The translations under genes were made by a program, and so were the position numbers. A stretch of DNA of 35,350 nucleotides from contig VGGW01000005.1 in NCBI GenBank assembly GCA_016868395.1, positions 1 to 35,350 of the forward strand, written 5' to 3'. Below, piece after piece: positions 27,698 to 34,399 of this stretch. Under the pieces are notes generated by a model. It was not told the DNA's origin, made no database searches, and was given only the letters and a program-made list of their open reading frames with translations. The DNA comes from Bacteroidota bacterium (GTDB taxonomy: Bacteria > Bacteroidota > Bacteroidia > Sphingobacteriales > Sphingobacteriaceae). How positions within the stretch are numbered: the first letter of the stretch is position 1; every line of letters begins with the position of its first letter.

Positions 27698-28686
27698 AAA
27701 AAGCTTTAGTTATTGGTGGGTGTGGATTTGTTGGCCGCCACTTGGTTAAGAGACTACTAAGTATGGATTATCAGGTGACCGTTGTTGATAATTTCTTCCC
27801 TGGAAGCGGTTTCATGCCTATTAAAAATTGGCCATCACACGTTGACGTTTCTACTTATAAATCCACTTTAACGTTTCATGAAACAGATTGTAGGGCTTTT
27901 TTTAAAGGCAATGACAAGTATTATGATGATGTTTATCACTTGGCGGCGGTTGTTGGAGGAAGAATGGTGATTGAAAATGACCCCTTAGCAGTGGGGACCG
28001 ACTTATCAATCGATGCTGACTTCTTCTATTGGCTGAGTAAACTCACTAAAAAGCCTGGTAAGGTACATTATTTTTCAAGCAGTGCTTCCTATCCGGTAGT
28101 GCATCAGGGTCCTTCAAATCATAAAATACTTAGTGAGTCGGATATTGACTTTAATAGCGGATATTTGGGGAAGCCCGATTTGACTTATGGATGGAGTAAG
28201 TTGACAGGTGAATATTTGGCAAAAATTTATTATGATATCTATAAATCACCAATTATTTGCTACCGGCCTTTTAGTGGGTACGGTGAAGACCAGGATTTAA
28301 CCTATCCATTTCCGTCGATTGTGAAGAGGTGTATTGAAACGCCTGAAGATCAGGCTATAACAGTCTGGGGTTCCGGCAGACAAAGCCGGGATTTTGTACA
28401 TATAGAAAATTGTGTTGACTTGATATGTGATTATAGTCATTCTATTACAGACGGTTCTGCGATTAATATTTCTACAGGAATTGCGACCAACTTCAACCAG
28501 TTGGCTCAGAAAGTCCTTGATATTCTTGATAAGAAAAATACCATTATAAATTCGTCCGATAAACCTGAAGGAGTTTTCTACAGGGTTGGTTCAACTGAAC
28601 TTCAACATAAGCTTGGCTTTACAAAGCGAACTAGCCTTGATAATGGACTTAAGCTAGCAATTGATTATTTTAGAGGACTCAAATAA
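27694..28686 (+). CDS. NAD-dependent epimerase/dehydratase (extended SDR), substrate unknown
   Basis: A 330-residue extended SDR. It shows VIGGCGFVGRHLVKRLL (about 5-21), YDDVYHLAAVVGGRMVIENDP (about 79), FSSSASYPVVHQG (about 127), catalytic YGWSKLTGEYLAK (about 168) and ICYRPFSGYGEDQDLTYPFP. VVGGRMVIENDP and SGYGEDQ recall GDP-mannose 3,5-epimerase and GDP-fucose synthase-type enzymes more than GalE. A heptose epimerase role, given the heptose genes, is an open alternative. It begins at the ATGA overlap with the double glycosyltransferase and is followed 7 bases later by a small gene. Confidence 0.7.
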   Translation: MKKALVIGGCGFVGRHLVKRLLSMDYQVTVVDNFFPGSGFMPIKNWPSHVDVSTYKSTLTFHETDCRAFFKGNDKYYDDVYHLAAVVGGRMVIENDPLAVGTDLSIDADFFYWLSKLTKKPGKVHYFSSSASYPVVHQGPSNHKILSESDIDFNSGYLGKPDLTYGWSKLTGEYLAKIYYDIYKSPIICYRPFSGYGEDQDLTYPFPSIVKRCIETPEDQAITVWGSGRQSRDFVHIENCVDLICDYSHSITDGSAINISTGIATNFNQLAQKVLDILDKKNTIINSSDKPEGVFYRVGSTELQHKLGFTKRTSLDNGLKLAIDYFRGLK

Positions 28687-28693
28687 TATAATA

Positions 28694-28891
28694 ATGAATT
28701 ATTCATTAAAAGAACTGGTTCAAAAAGTTCAGGATGTTAACACGATGAGTTTTGAAGCTGTTGCGGATAGTATAGGCTACACCAGAGAGTTACTTTTAAA
28801 AAAAATTGGGGATGACGATAACAATGAAACAATTGATTTGTTATTCATGAAACACCCTAATTCACTTCGCGGTATGCGAGATACAAAATAG
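28694..28891 (+). CDS. Small acidic protein of unknown function with an HTH-like segment
   Basis: A 65-residue protein, ATG at 28694, with only 7 bases to the previous stop and 5 to the next start, so it is embedded in the operon. Residues about 18-40 (MSFEAVADSIGYTRELLLKK) have the spacing and hydrophobic pattern of a helix-turn-helix. The middle is acidic (GDDDNNET) and the end basic (RGMRDTK). I recognise no family. The reading frame is open and well spaced, so it is probably real, but a short ORF by chance cannot be ruled out. Confidence 0.5.
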   Translation: MNYSLKELVQKVQDVNTMSFEAVADSIGYTRELLLKKIGDDDNNETIDLLFMKHPNSLRGMRDTK

Positions 28892-28896
28892 TAATA

Positions 28897-29835
28897 GTGG
28901 CATCAGATAGCATCCTATCCATAAAGAATATATTGGTAACGGGATCTTCAGGTTTTGTAGGGCTCAACCTCGGCCCCTATTTAAGTTCAACAACAAAATG
29001 GATCATTACACCATTTGACCGGAATAATATATCTTTTATTGGCGACCAAAATTTTTATGATGCAGATTATGTCGTACATCTTGCCGGGAAAGCTCATGAT
29101 TTAAAGAACGTTTCAAACCCGGATGATTATTACCAAGGTAATACAGAGTTAACTAAAAGGCTATATGATGTTTTTTTAAAATCAAATGCGAAAAAATTCA
29201 TATTTATCAGTTCAGTTAAAGCCAGTGCAGATGTTGTTGAAGGAAAATTAACAGAAAGCGATGTTCCGGCTCCACAAACACATTACGGGAAATCAAAGCT
29301 AATGGCAGAGGAGTACATAAAGAGCCAGCCTTTACCGGATGGAAAGTCTTTTTATATTCTTCGTCCCTGCATGATCCACGGTCCTGGCAACAAAGGAAAT
29401 CTTAATCTACTCTATAAACTAATTTCTAAGGGTATACCTTACCCTCTGGCTGCATTTGAAAATAAGCGCTCATTTTTGAGTGTCGACAATCTTTGTTTTG
29501 TGATCCGGGAATTACTTGAGCGCGATGACATTCCTTCCGGAATTTATAATGTTGCCGATGACGAAGCTTTGTCTACCAATAATCTCATTAAGCTTATAGC
29601 TGATGCATCTGATAGAAGCCCAAAATTATGGAAAATAAATCCTGGATTGATCAGGTCTCTTGCAAAGCTTGGTGATATATTAAAACTTCCTTTAACAACA
29701 GAGCGGCTAAACAAACTAACTGAAAATTATATCGTTGATAATACTAAAATCAGACAGGCCTTGGGTAAGGAATTTCCTGTTCATGCCAGGGCGGGAATTA
29801 TCAAAACGATAAGTTCATTTCAAAATCCCAATTAA
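28897..29835 (+). CDS. UDP-4-keto-6-deoxy sugar reductase, WbpV/WreQ-like SDR
   Basis: A 312-residue SDR. It shows ILVTGSSGFVGLNLGPYL (about 12), YVVHLAGKAHDLKNVSNP (about 54), FISSVKASADVV, catalytic THYGKSKLMAEEYI (about 131) and YILRPCMIHGPGNKGNL. The KAxD/GKAHD region and the adjacent WbpL-like transferase match the WbpV-type reductases, which reduce the WbpM product to UDP-QuiNAc (or its 4-epimer UDP-D-FucNAc). The pairing with the initiating transferase is the main reason for the assignment. Start GTG 28897; no ATG lies before the Rossmann motif. Confidence 0.75.
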   Translation: MASDSILSIKNILVTGSSGFVGLNLGPYLSSTTKWIITPFDRNNISFIGDQNFYDADYVVHLAGKAHDLKNVSNPDDYYQGNTELTKRLYDVFLKSNAKKFIFISSVKASADVVEGKLTESDVPAPQTHYGKSKLMAEEYIKSQPLPDGKSFYILRPCMIHGPGNKGNLNLLYKLISKGIPYPLAAFENKRSFLSVDNLCFVIRELLERDDIPSGIYNVADDEALSTNNLIKLIADASDRSPKLWKINPGLIRSLAKLGDILKLPLTTERLNKLTENYIVDNTKIRQALGKEFPVHARAGIIKTISSFQNPN

Positions 29836-29892
29836 AATAATTTCCCATTCTGAATCTTGTTTAATTCCCCGAATTAATTAACCTTTGCAGCT

Positions 29893-30873
29893 ATGCTGCA
29901 ACTGTTATATCTTCCGGTATTAGCTTTAATACTCCTGTTTTATTTCAGGCTTGCGGTTCAGTTTAAAATAATTGATAAACCGAATCAGCGAAGTTCACAT
30001 TCCCGTATAACCATTCGGGGAGGTGGTATTATTTTCCCAATCGCGATCTTACTTCAAGCCCTATTCAGCGGCTTTCAATACCCCCTTTTTACTTCTGGTC
30101 TTTTACTTATCAGTATTGTCAGCTTTTATGACGATCTGAGACCTTTATCCAACAAGGTCCGGATTTTAGTACATCTGATTGCTGTTTCTTTGCTCTTCAT
30201 GCAGACAGGTTTGTGGACTTACCCGGTCTGGATTGTTATTCCAGTTTATATTCTGGTTATTGGTACTATTAATGCATATAATTTCATGGATGGTATCAAC
30301 GGGATTACTGGTGCATATAGCCTTATTACGATACTAAGCTTATATTTCATTAATGAATCTCATATTTCATTCGCTTTAAGTGAATGGCTGATTGTTGCCG
30401 CTCTATCTTTACTTGTATTCAATTTTTTCAATTTCAGGAAGAAGGCTAAATGCTTTGCCGGAGATGTAGGAAGTGTAAGTATGGCTTTTATCATTATTTT
30501 CTTTCTCTTATTGTTGATTATTCAAAGCGGAGATCTGAAGTATATCGGTCTGCTTTTAATTTATGGACTGGATACAGTGAGTACCCTGATTTTCAGGTTA
30601 ATCCGTAGGGAAAATATCTTTGAAGCCCATCGGAGCCATTTTTACCAATATCTGGTCAACGGCAAGGGCTGGCCTCATTTACAGGTTTCTTCCTTGTACA
30701 TGTTGGTACAGGTGCTCGTTAATGTAGTAATTATTTATTCTGATTGGGATGCATTTACCTTTCTGGTTTTTATTCTGCTTTCCGGACTGGCTTTTGTTGG
30801 GATGAGGTTTGTTGTGGAGGGAAGGGGGCGATTAATGGGGAAGGGATTAGCAAATGAGAAAATTAGCAAATGA
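29893..30873 (+). CDS. Undecaprenyl-phosphate sugar-1-phosphate transferase (WecA/WbpL-like)
   Basis: A 326-residue polytopic enzyme of the MraY/WecA family with about ten membrane helices. It carries the signatures SFYDDLRPLSNKVRILVH (about 76; the DDxxD-type metal site), NAYNFMDGINGITG (about 129), KCFAGDVGSVSMAF (about 182; FxGDxGS) and the loop EAHRSHFYQYL (about 238; HRxHxYQ). It would start repeat-unit assembly by transferring HexNAc-1-phosphate, probably QuiNAc or D-FucNAc as for WbpL, to undecaprenyl phosphate at the inner membrane. It is not a PglC/WbaP-type enzyme. The last few codons (GKGLANEKISK) lie in a short direct repeat, so the extreme C-terminus may not be conserved. Confidence 0.9.
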   Translation: MLQLLYLPVLALILLFYFRLAVQFKIIDKPNQRSSHSRITIRGGGIIFPIAILLQALFSGFQYPLFTSGLLLISIVSFYDDLRPLSNKVRILVHLIAVSLLFMQTGLWTYPVWIVIPVYILVIGTINAYNFMDGINGITGAYSLITILSLYFINESHISFALSEWLIVAALSLLVFNFFNFRKKAKCFAGDVGSVSMAFIIIFFLLLLIIQSGDLKYIGLLLIYGLDTVSTLIFRLIRRENIFEAHRSHFYQYLVNGKGWPHLQVSSLYMLVQVLVNVVIIYSDWDAFTFLVFILLSGLAFVGMRFVVEGRGRLMGKGLANEKISK

Positions 30874-30882
30874 GCAAATGGG
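30846..30882 (+). repeat. Short direct repeat spanning the stop of the WbpL-like gene
   Basis: ATTAGCAAATGAG occurs at 30846-30858 and again at 30862-30874 (period 16). A third partial copy GCAAATGGG follows at 30874-30882. The stop codon TGA (30871-30873) lies in the second copy, so repeat number would change the protein tail. Confidence 0.75.
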
Positions 30883-30996
30883 AAGGGTGGTTCAATTAAC
30901 AATATGAATTCATGCTTGCAGTTCAGCTGATAAGGTGAGGCATTCCAAGCATATTTTGAATGCTATTTTTTCCGCGGAATAATTTATTTTTTATTT

Positions 30997-31086
30997 CTCG
31001 CTAATACGCCAAGACGCGAATGGGTGCCGGCTAGAAAATCACTGGTTTGAGATGATCTATTTTGCGTCCCTGCGTCTCTGCGAGAG
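30997..31086. repeat. Imperfect inverted repeat, GACGC-rich arms
   Basis: The left arm 30997-31020 contains CTCGCTAATACGCC and AAGACGCGAA; the right arm 31061-31086 contains TTTGCGTCCC and TGCGTCTCTGCGAGAG. Read as reverse complement the arms share CTCGC, ACGC and GACGC with matching spacing, around a 40-base loop. This looks like the GACGCAAAG-type palindromic repeat common in Bacteroidota intergenic DNA, recalled from memory. Confidence 0.6.
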
Positions 31087-31184
31087 TTTTTTGTCGTGTC
31101 GGGTCAAGCCCACCATTGATAATGCCTTGTATGGGTACTACGATTCCAGCCACCGAGCTGGGATCTCCTGTTTATTACCACTGT

Positions 31185-31215
31185 TTGTCATCCTGGCGGA
31201 GGCCAGGACCTTCTG
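31185..31215. repeat. Hairpin repeat, GTCATCCTGGCGGAGGCCAGGACC type
   Basis: TCCTGGC (31191-31197) and GCCAGGA (31202-31208) form a perfect 7-base stem with a GGAG loop, preceded by GTCA and followed by CCTT. It looks like a copy of the 'GTCATCCTG ... AGGACCTT' dispersed repeat that I recall in Bacteroidota genomes. It could also be a transcription-stop hairpin, but no T-run follows. Confidence 0.5.
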
Positions 31216-31401
31216 TTATACAAAAGAGGAGTATCTCTGTAAGTACCCCTAATTTCAAACAGTTTTATTTAGAGCATAATCATCTTTACGGACCCAGTTA
31301 CATTTCATTAGATTCAGCCTTGTTTCATTTGGGGTGGAAACAATATTACTGCGCTTTAGTTCGTGAATATTCATTTTACTTCAATATTATTTCTTTTACT
31401 A

Positions 31402-31569
31402 CCCTGTAGTCGGTGTTCTCACCCTACCCCTGCCCTGTAGTCGGTGTTCTCACCCTACCCCTGCCCTGTGGTCGGTGTTGTCACCGTACCCCTGTGGTTG
31501 CCCTGTGGTTGGTGTTATCACCATACCACCTCCCTGTGGGTGCCCTGTGGTCGGTGATCTCACCATACC
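31402..31569. repeat. REP-like array upstream of rayT, five hairpin units
   Basis: Five copies of a 27-base unit start at 31402, 31433, 31464, 31501 and 31543. Each reads CCCTGTRGTCGGTG, a 4-base loop, then CACCNTACC, with small variations, so each can fold through GGTG/CACC. The first three are an exact 31-base tandem period; later spacing widens to 37 and 42. The units are in the same orientation. A reverse-complement unit lies on the other side of the transposase gene. This is the arrangement expected for REP sequences served by a RayT. Confidence 0.88.
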
Positions 31570-31660
31570 ACCTCCCTCCACCATATTCCGAATTCTCAAT
31601 CTTAGCTACCGCTTACTAATTACCCAAAAAAATTATTAGTCACTGGGTATAAGTTTAACC

Positions 31661-32173
31661 ATGAATCACGGAGACATGGAATTCTTCACTGTCACCTGCC
31701 TAAATTGGCAGACCTTACTTGATGAAGACAAACACAAACAGATAATCCTTGACAGCCTTGAATTTTTGGTCAAGGAGGAACGGATATGGCTCTATGCATA
31801 TGTAATTATGCCAAACCATATGCATGTACTTTGGCGCAAGCGTAACGACTGGATTGAAAAAAATGTTCAGCAGAATTTTCTCAAATATACCGCACAACAA
31901 ATTAAGTTCAACTTGCTTGATAACAATCCAAATGTACTGGCTAAATATACGAGTACACAAGGTGACAGGCAGTTTCATTTCTGGGAGCGAAGGGCCTACA
32001 GAGCCAGAATATTAACAAGAGCTGTGGCTGAACACAAAATAGATTATATACATTTCAACCCTGTTAAGGCTGGATATTGTAAACTGCCGGAGGAGTATTT
32101 ATTCTCTTCAGCCCAGTACTACTTTTTGAACCAAGGCAATCCTCTTCTTACTCATTACATGGAGCATCTTTGA
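31661..32173 (+). CDS. rayT: RayT: REP-associated Y1 (IS200/IS605-like HUH) transposase
   Basis: A 170-residue TnpA_REP-type protein. The HUH metal motif is PNHMHVLWRKRNDW (about 51). The C-terminal RayT signature is KIDYIHFNPVKAGYCKLPEEY (about 127), with the likely catalytic tyrosine just before HFNPVKAG and FSSAQYYF after it. It has no IS-type terminal inverted repeats. Instead it is flanked by REP-like hairpins of one family on both sides, five upstream and a complex array downstream in opposite orientation. RayT proteins cut and rejoin single-stranded REP hairpins and are usually domesticated, single-copy genes. Here it sits between two glycan genes and is transcribed with them, although its own promoter cannot be seen. 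Confidence 0.9.
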   Translation: MNHGDMEFFTVTCLNWQTLLDEDKHKQIILDSLEFLVKEERIWLYAYVIMPNHMHVLWRKRNDWIEKNVQQNFLKYTAQQIKFNLLDNNPNVLAKYTSTQGDRQFHFWERRAYRARILTRAVAEHKIDYIHFNPVKAGYCKLPEEYLFSSAQYYFLNQGNPLLTHYMEHL

Positions 32174-32187
32174 GCCTGAGCTGTGAT

Positions 32188-32314
32188 AGGCTGGTACGGT
32201 GTTAGGCTGATACGGTGTTAGGCTGGTACGGTGTTAGACTGGTACGGTGTTGACTGGTACGGTGACAACACCGACCAGAGGGGACACCGACCAGAGGGGA
32301 CACCGCCCGGAGGG
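32188..32314. repeat. Downstream REP-like array with separated, tandemly repeated arms
   Basis: Four 16-base copies of AGGCTGGTACGGTGTT (32188, 32204, 32220, 32236) are followed by one full hairpin centred on 32252-32281 (CTGGTACGGTG, loop ACAA, CACCGACCAG). After it come two 16-base copies of ACACCGACCAGAGGGG type and a shortened third. The left block repeats the reverse complement of the right arm of the upstream units; the right block repeats the reverse complement of their left arm. The whole block can form one nested imperfect hairpin. Confidence 0.85.
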
Positions 32315-32350
32315 ATTTTTTTTTACATTCTAATGATTAATTAAAAATAC

Positions 32351-32358
32351 TATATTTG
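32351..32358 (+). promoter_or_regulatory. Predicted Bacteroidota -7 element (TATATTTG)
   Basis: TATATTTG fits the TAnnTTTG consensus fully and lies 20 bases before the TTG start of the WbpM-like gene. No good TTG-type -33 element is at the usual 17-23 base distance. Bases 32356-32369 form an imperfect palindrome TTGTTGAGCAACAA (6-base arms) overlapping the element, a possible operator or 5' hairpin. Confidence 0.4.
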
Positions 32359-32378
32359 TTGAGCAACAATTAAAGGAT

Positions 32379-34346
32379 TTGTTTAGCCACATCAATATTG
32401 TACCTCGCTGGATCATTTTTTGCCTGGATCTGATTTTTTGTGCAGTTTCCCTGGCTTGTGCCTATTTTCTTAAATTCAATTTCATTTCAGATGAGATCAA
32501 TATAAATGAACTGAGTCGAAATGTTTTCGTATTTGCCGCTGTAAACAGTCTGGTATTCCTGGCTTTGAAGACTTATGCCGGAATTATTCGATACACCAGT
32601 GCTCAGGATACTTTCCGGATCCTCTTCTCGGTGTTCATCAGCAATGGCTTGTTTTTCATCTTTAATTTAATGCTCCTCAGCTTTGATCGGGATCCCTATA
32701 TTTCTAATGTGATTCTGGTGATCAATGGCCTGGGTGGATTTTTAGTGCTGATCACGTATCGCGTGGTGGTCAAATATTTCTTCATGTATCTGAAGAATTT
32801 CAAGGTGGATAAGCGTCGGGTAATTATTTATGGAGCAGGGGAAGCCGGTATTGCCGTCAAAAGGACTCTGGATCATGATCCTAAAATCAATATGGTTCTC
32901 ACTGCTTTTATCGACGATGATGAGCGTAAGTTGGGCAAATCCATCGATGGGATCAAAATCTATCATACCCGTGATTTCAGCACACTCATAGAACAGCAGA
33001 AAATTGACAATCTGATTATTGCCTCTCAAAACATTCCTTACGAAGCCAAGAATATAATCGTAGATATTTGTCTGGAACACGGGATTAAGGTCTTGACCCT
33101 CCCTCCGGTCAGATCCTGGATCAGGGGACAGCTATCTACTAAGCAAATCAAAGACATCAAGATTGAGGATCTGCTGGAACGCGAGCCGATTGAGATACAT
33201 AATGACCTGATTTCTGATCAGATCAAAGGAAAGCGCATTCTGATTACAGGCGCTGCCGGATCCATCGGTTCAGAGATTGTCAGGCAGCTGATCAACTTCA
33301 ATCCGCAATTAATCATTCTAAACGATCAGAGCGAAACTCAGCTTAATGACCTTTGTCTGGAATTTCAGGATGGGCATTTTAAAAATAATTTTCATTGCTT
33401 TATTGGTGATGTGAGAGATTATCAGCGTATGGAATTGCTTTTCCAAACCTTTAAACCTCATTATGTTTACCATGCTGCAGCCTATAAACATGTGCCGCTG
33501 ATGGAACATCATCCCGCAGAAGCGGTTCGAACCAATGTGATGGGCACCAAAATCCTGGCCGACTTTTCTGTCAAGTATGGCGTGCAGAAATTTGTGATGA
33601 TCTCAACGGATAAGGCGGTTAACCCGACCAATGTGATGGGTGCTTCCAAACGTATAGCCGAAATTTATGTACAGTCGCTCTTCAATTCATTTAAATATCA
33701 GGAACCTGGCCTGTACACCAACGGACTCAGTCACCTGAATAAAGATCGTACAGGCGTGAATACCAAATTCATTACCACACGATTCGGCAATGTATTGGGC
33801 TCCAATGGTTCGGTCATTCCTCGCTTTAAAGCACAGATTCAGAAAGGGGGACCGATCACCGTCACTCACCCCGAAATTACCCGCTATTTTATGACCATAC
33901 CTGAGGCCTGCCGTTTGGTATTGGAGGCCGGTTCTATGGGTGAGGGTGGGGAAATCTTCATTTTTGATATGGGTAAGTCGGTAAAGATTATGGAACTGGC
34001 TAAAAAGATGATTCGTTTATCCGGCCTCATACCTAATCAGGATATTTCCATTGAATTTTCGGGACTAAGACCCGGTGAGAAGCTCTACGAGGAACTACTA
34101 AACGACCAGGAAAATACGATGCCTACCCATCATGAGAAGATTATGGTGGCTCAGGTTAGAGAATACCATTTTCATACCATCAATGATCATATTCGAGAAC
34201 TGATTCAACTGAGTTGTGAATACAAAGACCGTCAGGTAGTGATGAAAATGAAGGAGATTGTGCCGGAGTTCAAGAGCAACAATTCAATCTATGAGGTCTT
34301 GGATAATCTCGTGGAAACTCCCTTAAAGGCGATTTCTAAAATTTAA
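32379..34346 (+). CDS. wbpM: Membrane-bound UDP-GlcNAc 4,6-dehydratase, WbpM/CapD family
   Basis: A 655-residue protein with the full WbpM layout. Four N-terminal membrane helices (about 12-32, 47-67, 80-100, 110-130) are followed by a first nucleotide-binding domain (RVIIYGAGEAGIAVKRTL, about 147) and a second SDR domain (KRILITGAAGSIGSEIV, about 287). The catalytic stretch is MISTDKAVNPTNVMGASKR (about 407), with Met in place of the SDR Tyr as in this family. RFGNVLGSNGSVIPRFKAQ follows. It converts UDP-GlcNAc to the UDP-4-keto-6-deoxy sugar that the SDR at 28897 would reduce. Start is TTG 32379, 11 bases after the palindrome. Codon use and base composition look slightly less AT-rich than the cluster upstream of 29890, as if this gene belongs to the chromosome core. 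Confidence 0.92.
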   Translation: MFSHINIVPRWIIFCLDLIFCAVSLACAYFLKFNFISDEININELSRNVFVFAAVNSLVFLALKTYAGIIRYTSAQDTFRILFSVFISNGLFFIFNLMLLSFDRDPYISNVILVINGLGGFLVLITYRVVVKYFFMYLKNFKVDKRRVIIYGAGEAGIAVKRTLDHDPKINMVLTAFIDDDERKLGKSIDGIKIYHTRDFSTLIEQQKIDNLIIASQNIPYEAKNIIVDICLEHGIKVLTLPPVRSWIRGQLSTKQIKDIKIEDLLEREPIEIHNDLISDQIKGKRILITGAAGSIGSEIVRQLINFNPQLIILNDQSETQLNDLCLEFQDGHFKNNFHCFIGDVRDYQRMELLFQTFKPHYVYHAAAYKHVPLMEHHPAEAVRTNVMGTKILADFSVKYGVQKFVMISTDKAVNPTNVMGASKRIAEIYVQSLFNSFKYQEPGLYTNGLSHLNKDRTGVNTKFITTRFGNVLGSNGSVIPRFKAQIQKGGPITVTHPEITRYFMTIPEACRLVLEAGSMGEGGEIFIFDMGKSVKIMELAKKMIRLSGLIPNQDISIEFSGLRPGEKLYEELLNDQENTMPTHHEKIMVAQVREYHFHTINDHIRELIQLSCEYKDRQVVMKMKEIVPEFKSNNSIYEVLDNLVETPLKAISKI

Positions 34347-34399
34347 TTCAAGCCTCGTTTAACTTACTATTCTTGTTCAAAATAATAAACATTATCCTA

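Larger units (their letters stand above)
30874..31400. other. Non-coding stretch with degenerate dispersed-repeat remnants
   Basis: About 530 bases after the WbpL-like gene have no gene I can support: the open frames here show no start context or family resemblance. What is visible is a 10-base palindrome TTCCGCGGAA (30970-30979), a long imperfect inverted repeat (30997-31086), a hairpin (31191-31208) and AT-rich filler. It looks like the accretion zone of several repeats next to the RayT island. Confidence 0.55.

Noticed and set aside
29857-29887. Promoter for the WbpL-like gene (TTG plus AACCTTTG)
   Set aside because: The -7-like box ends 6 bases before ATG, which would force leaderless transcription, and its first base does not match.
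31402-31569. CRISPR array
   Set aside because: The units vary, gaps between them are only 4-15 bases, there are no cas genes, and each unit folds as a GGTG/CACC hairpin typical of REP sequences next to a RayT.
31052-31619. Several open frames on the + strand as genes
   Set aside because: They overlap each other and the repeat arrays, encode low-complexity Pro/Cys-rich sequence and show no family features.
32316-32324. T9 tract after the downstream array as a rho-independent terminator
   Set aside because: No stable GC-rich stem directly precedes it; the nearest hairpin ends over 30 bases upstream.
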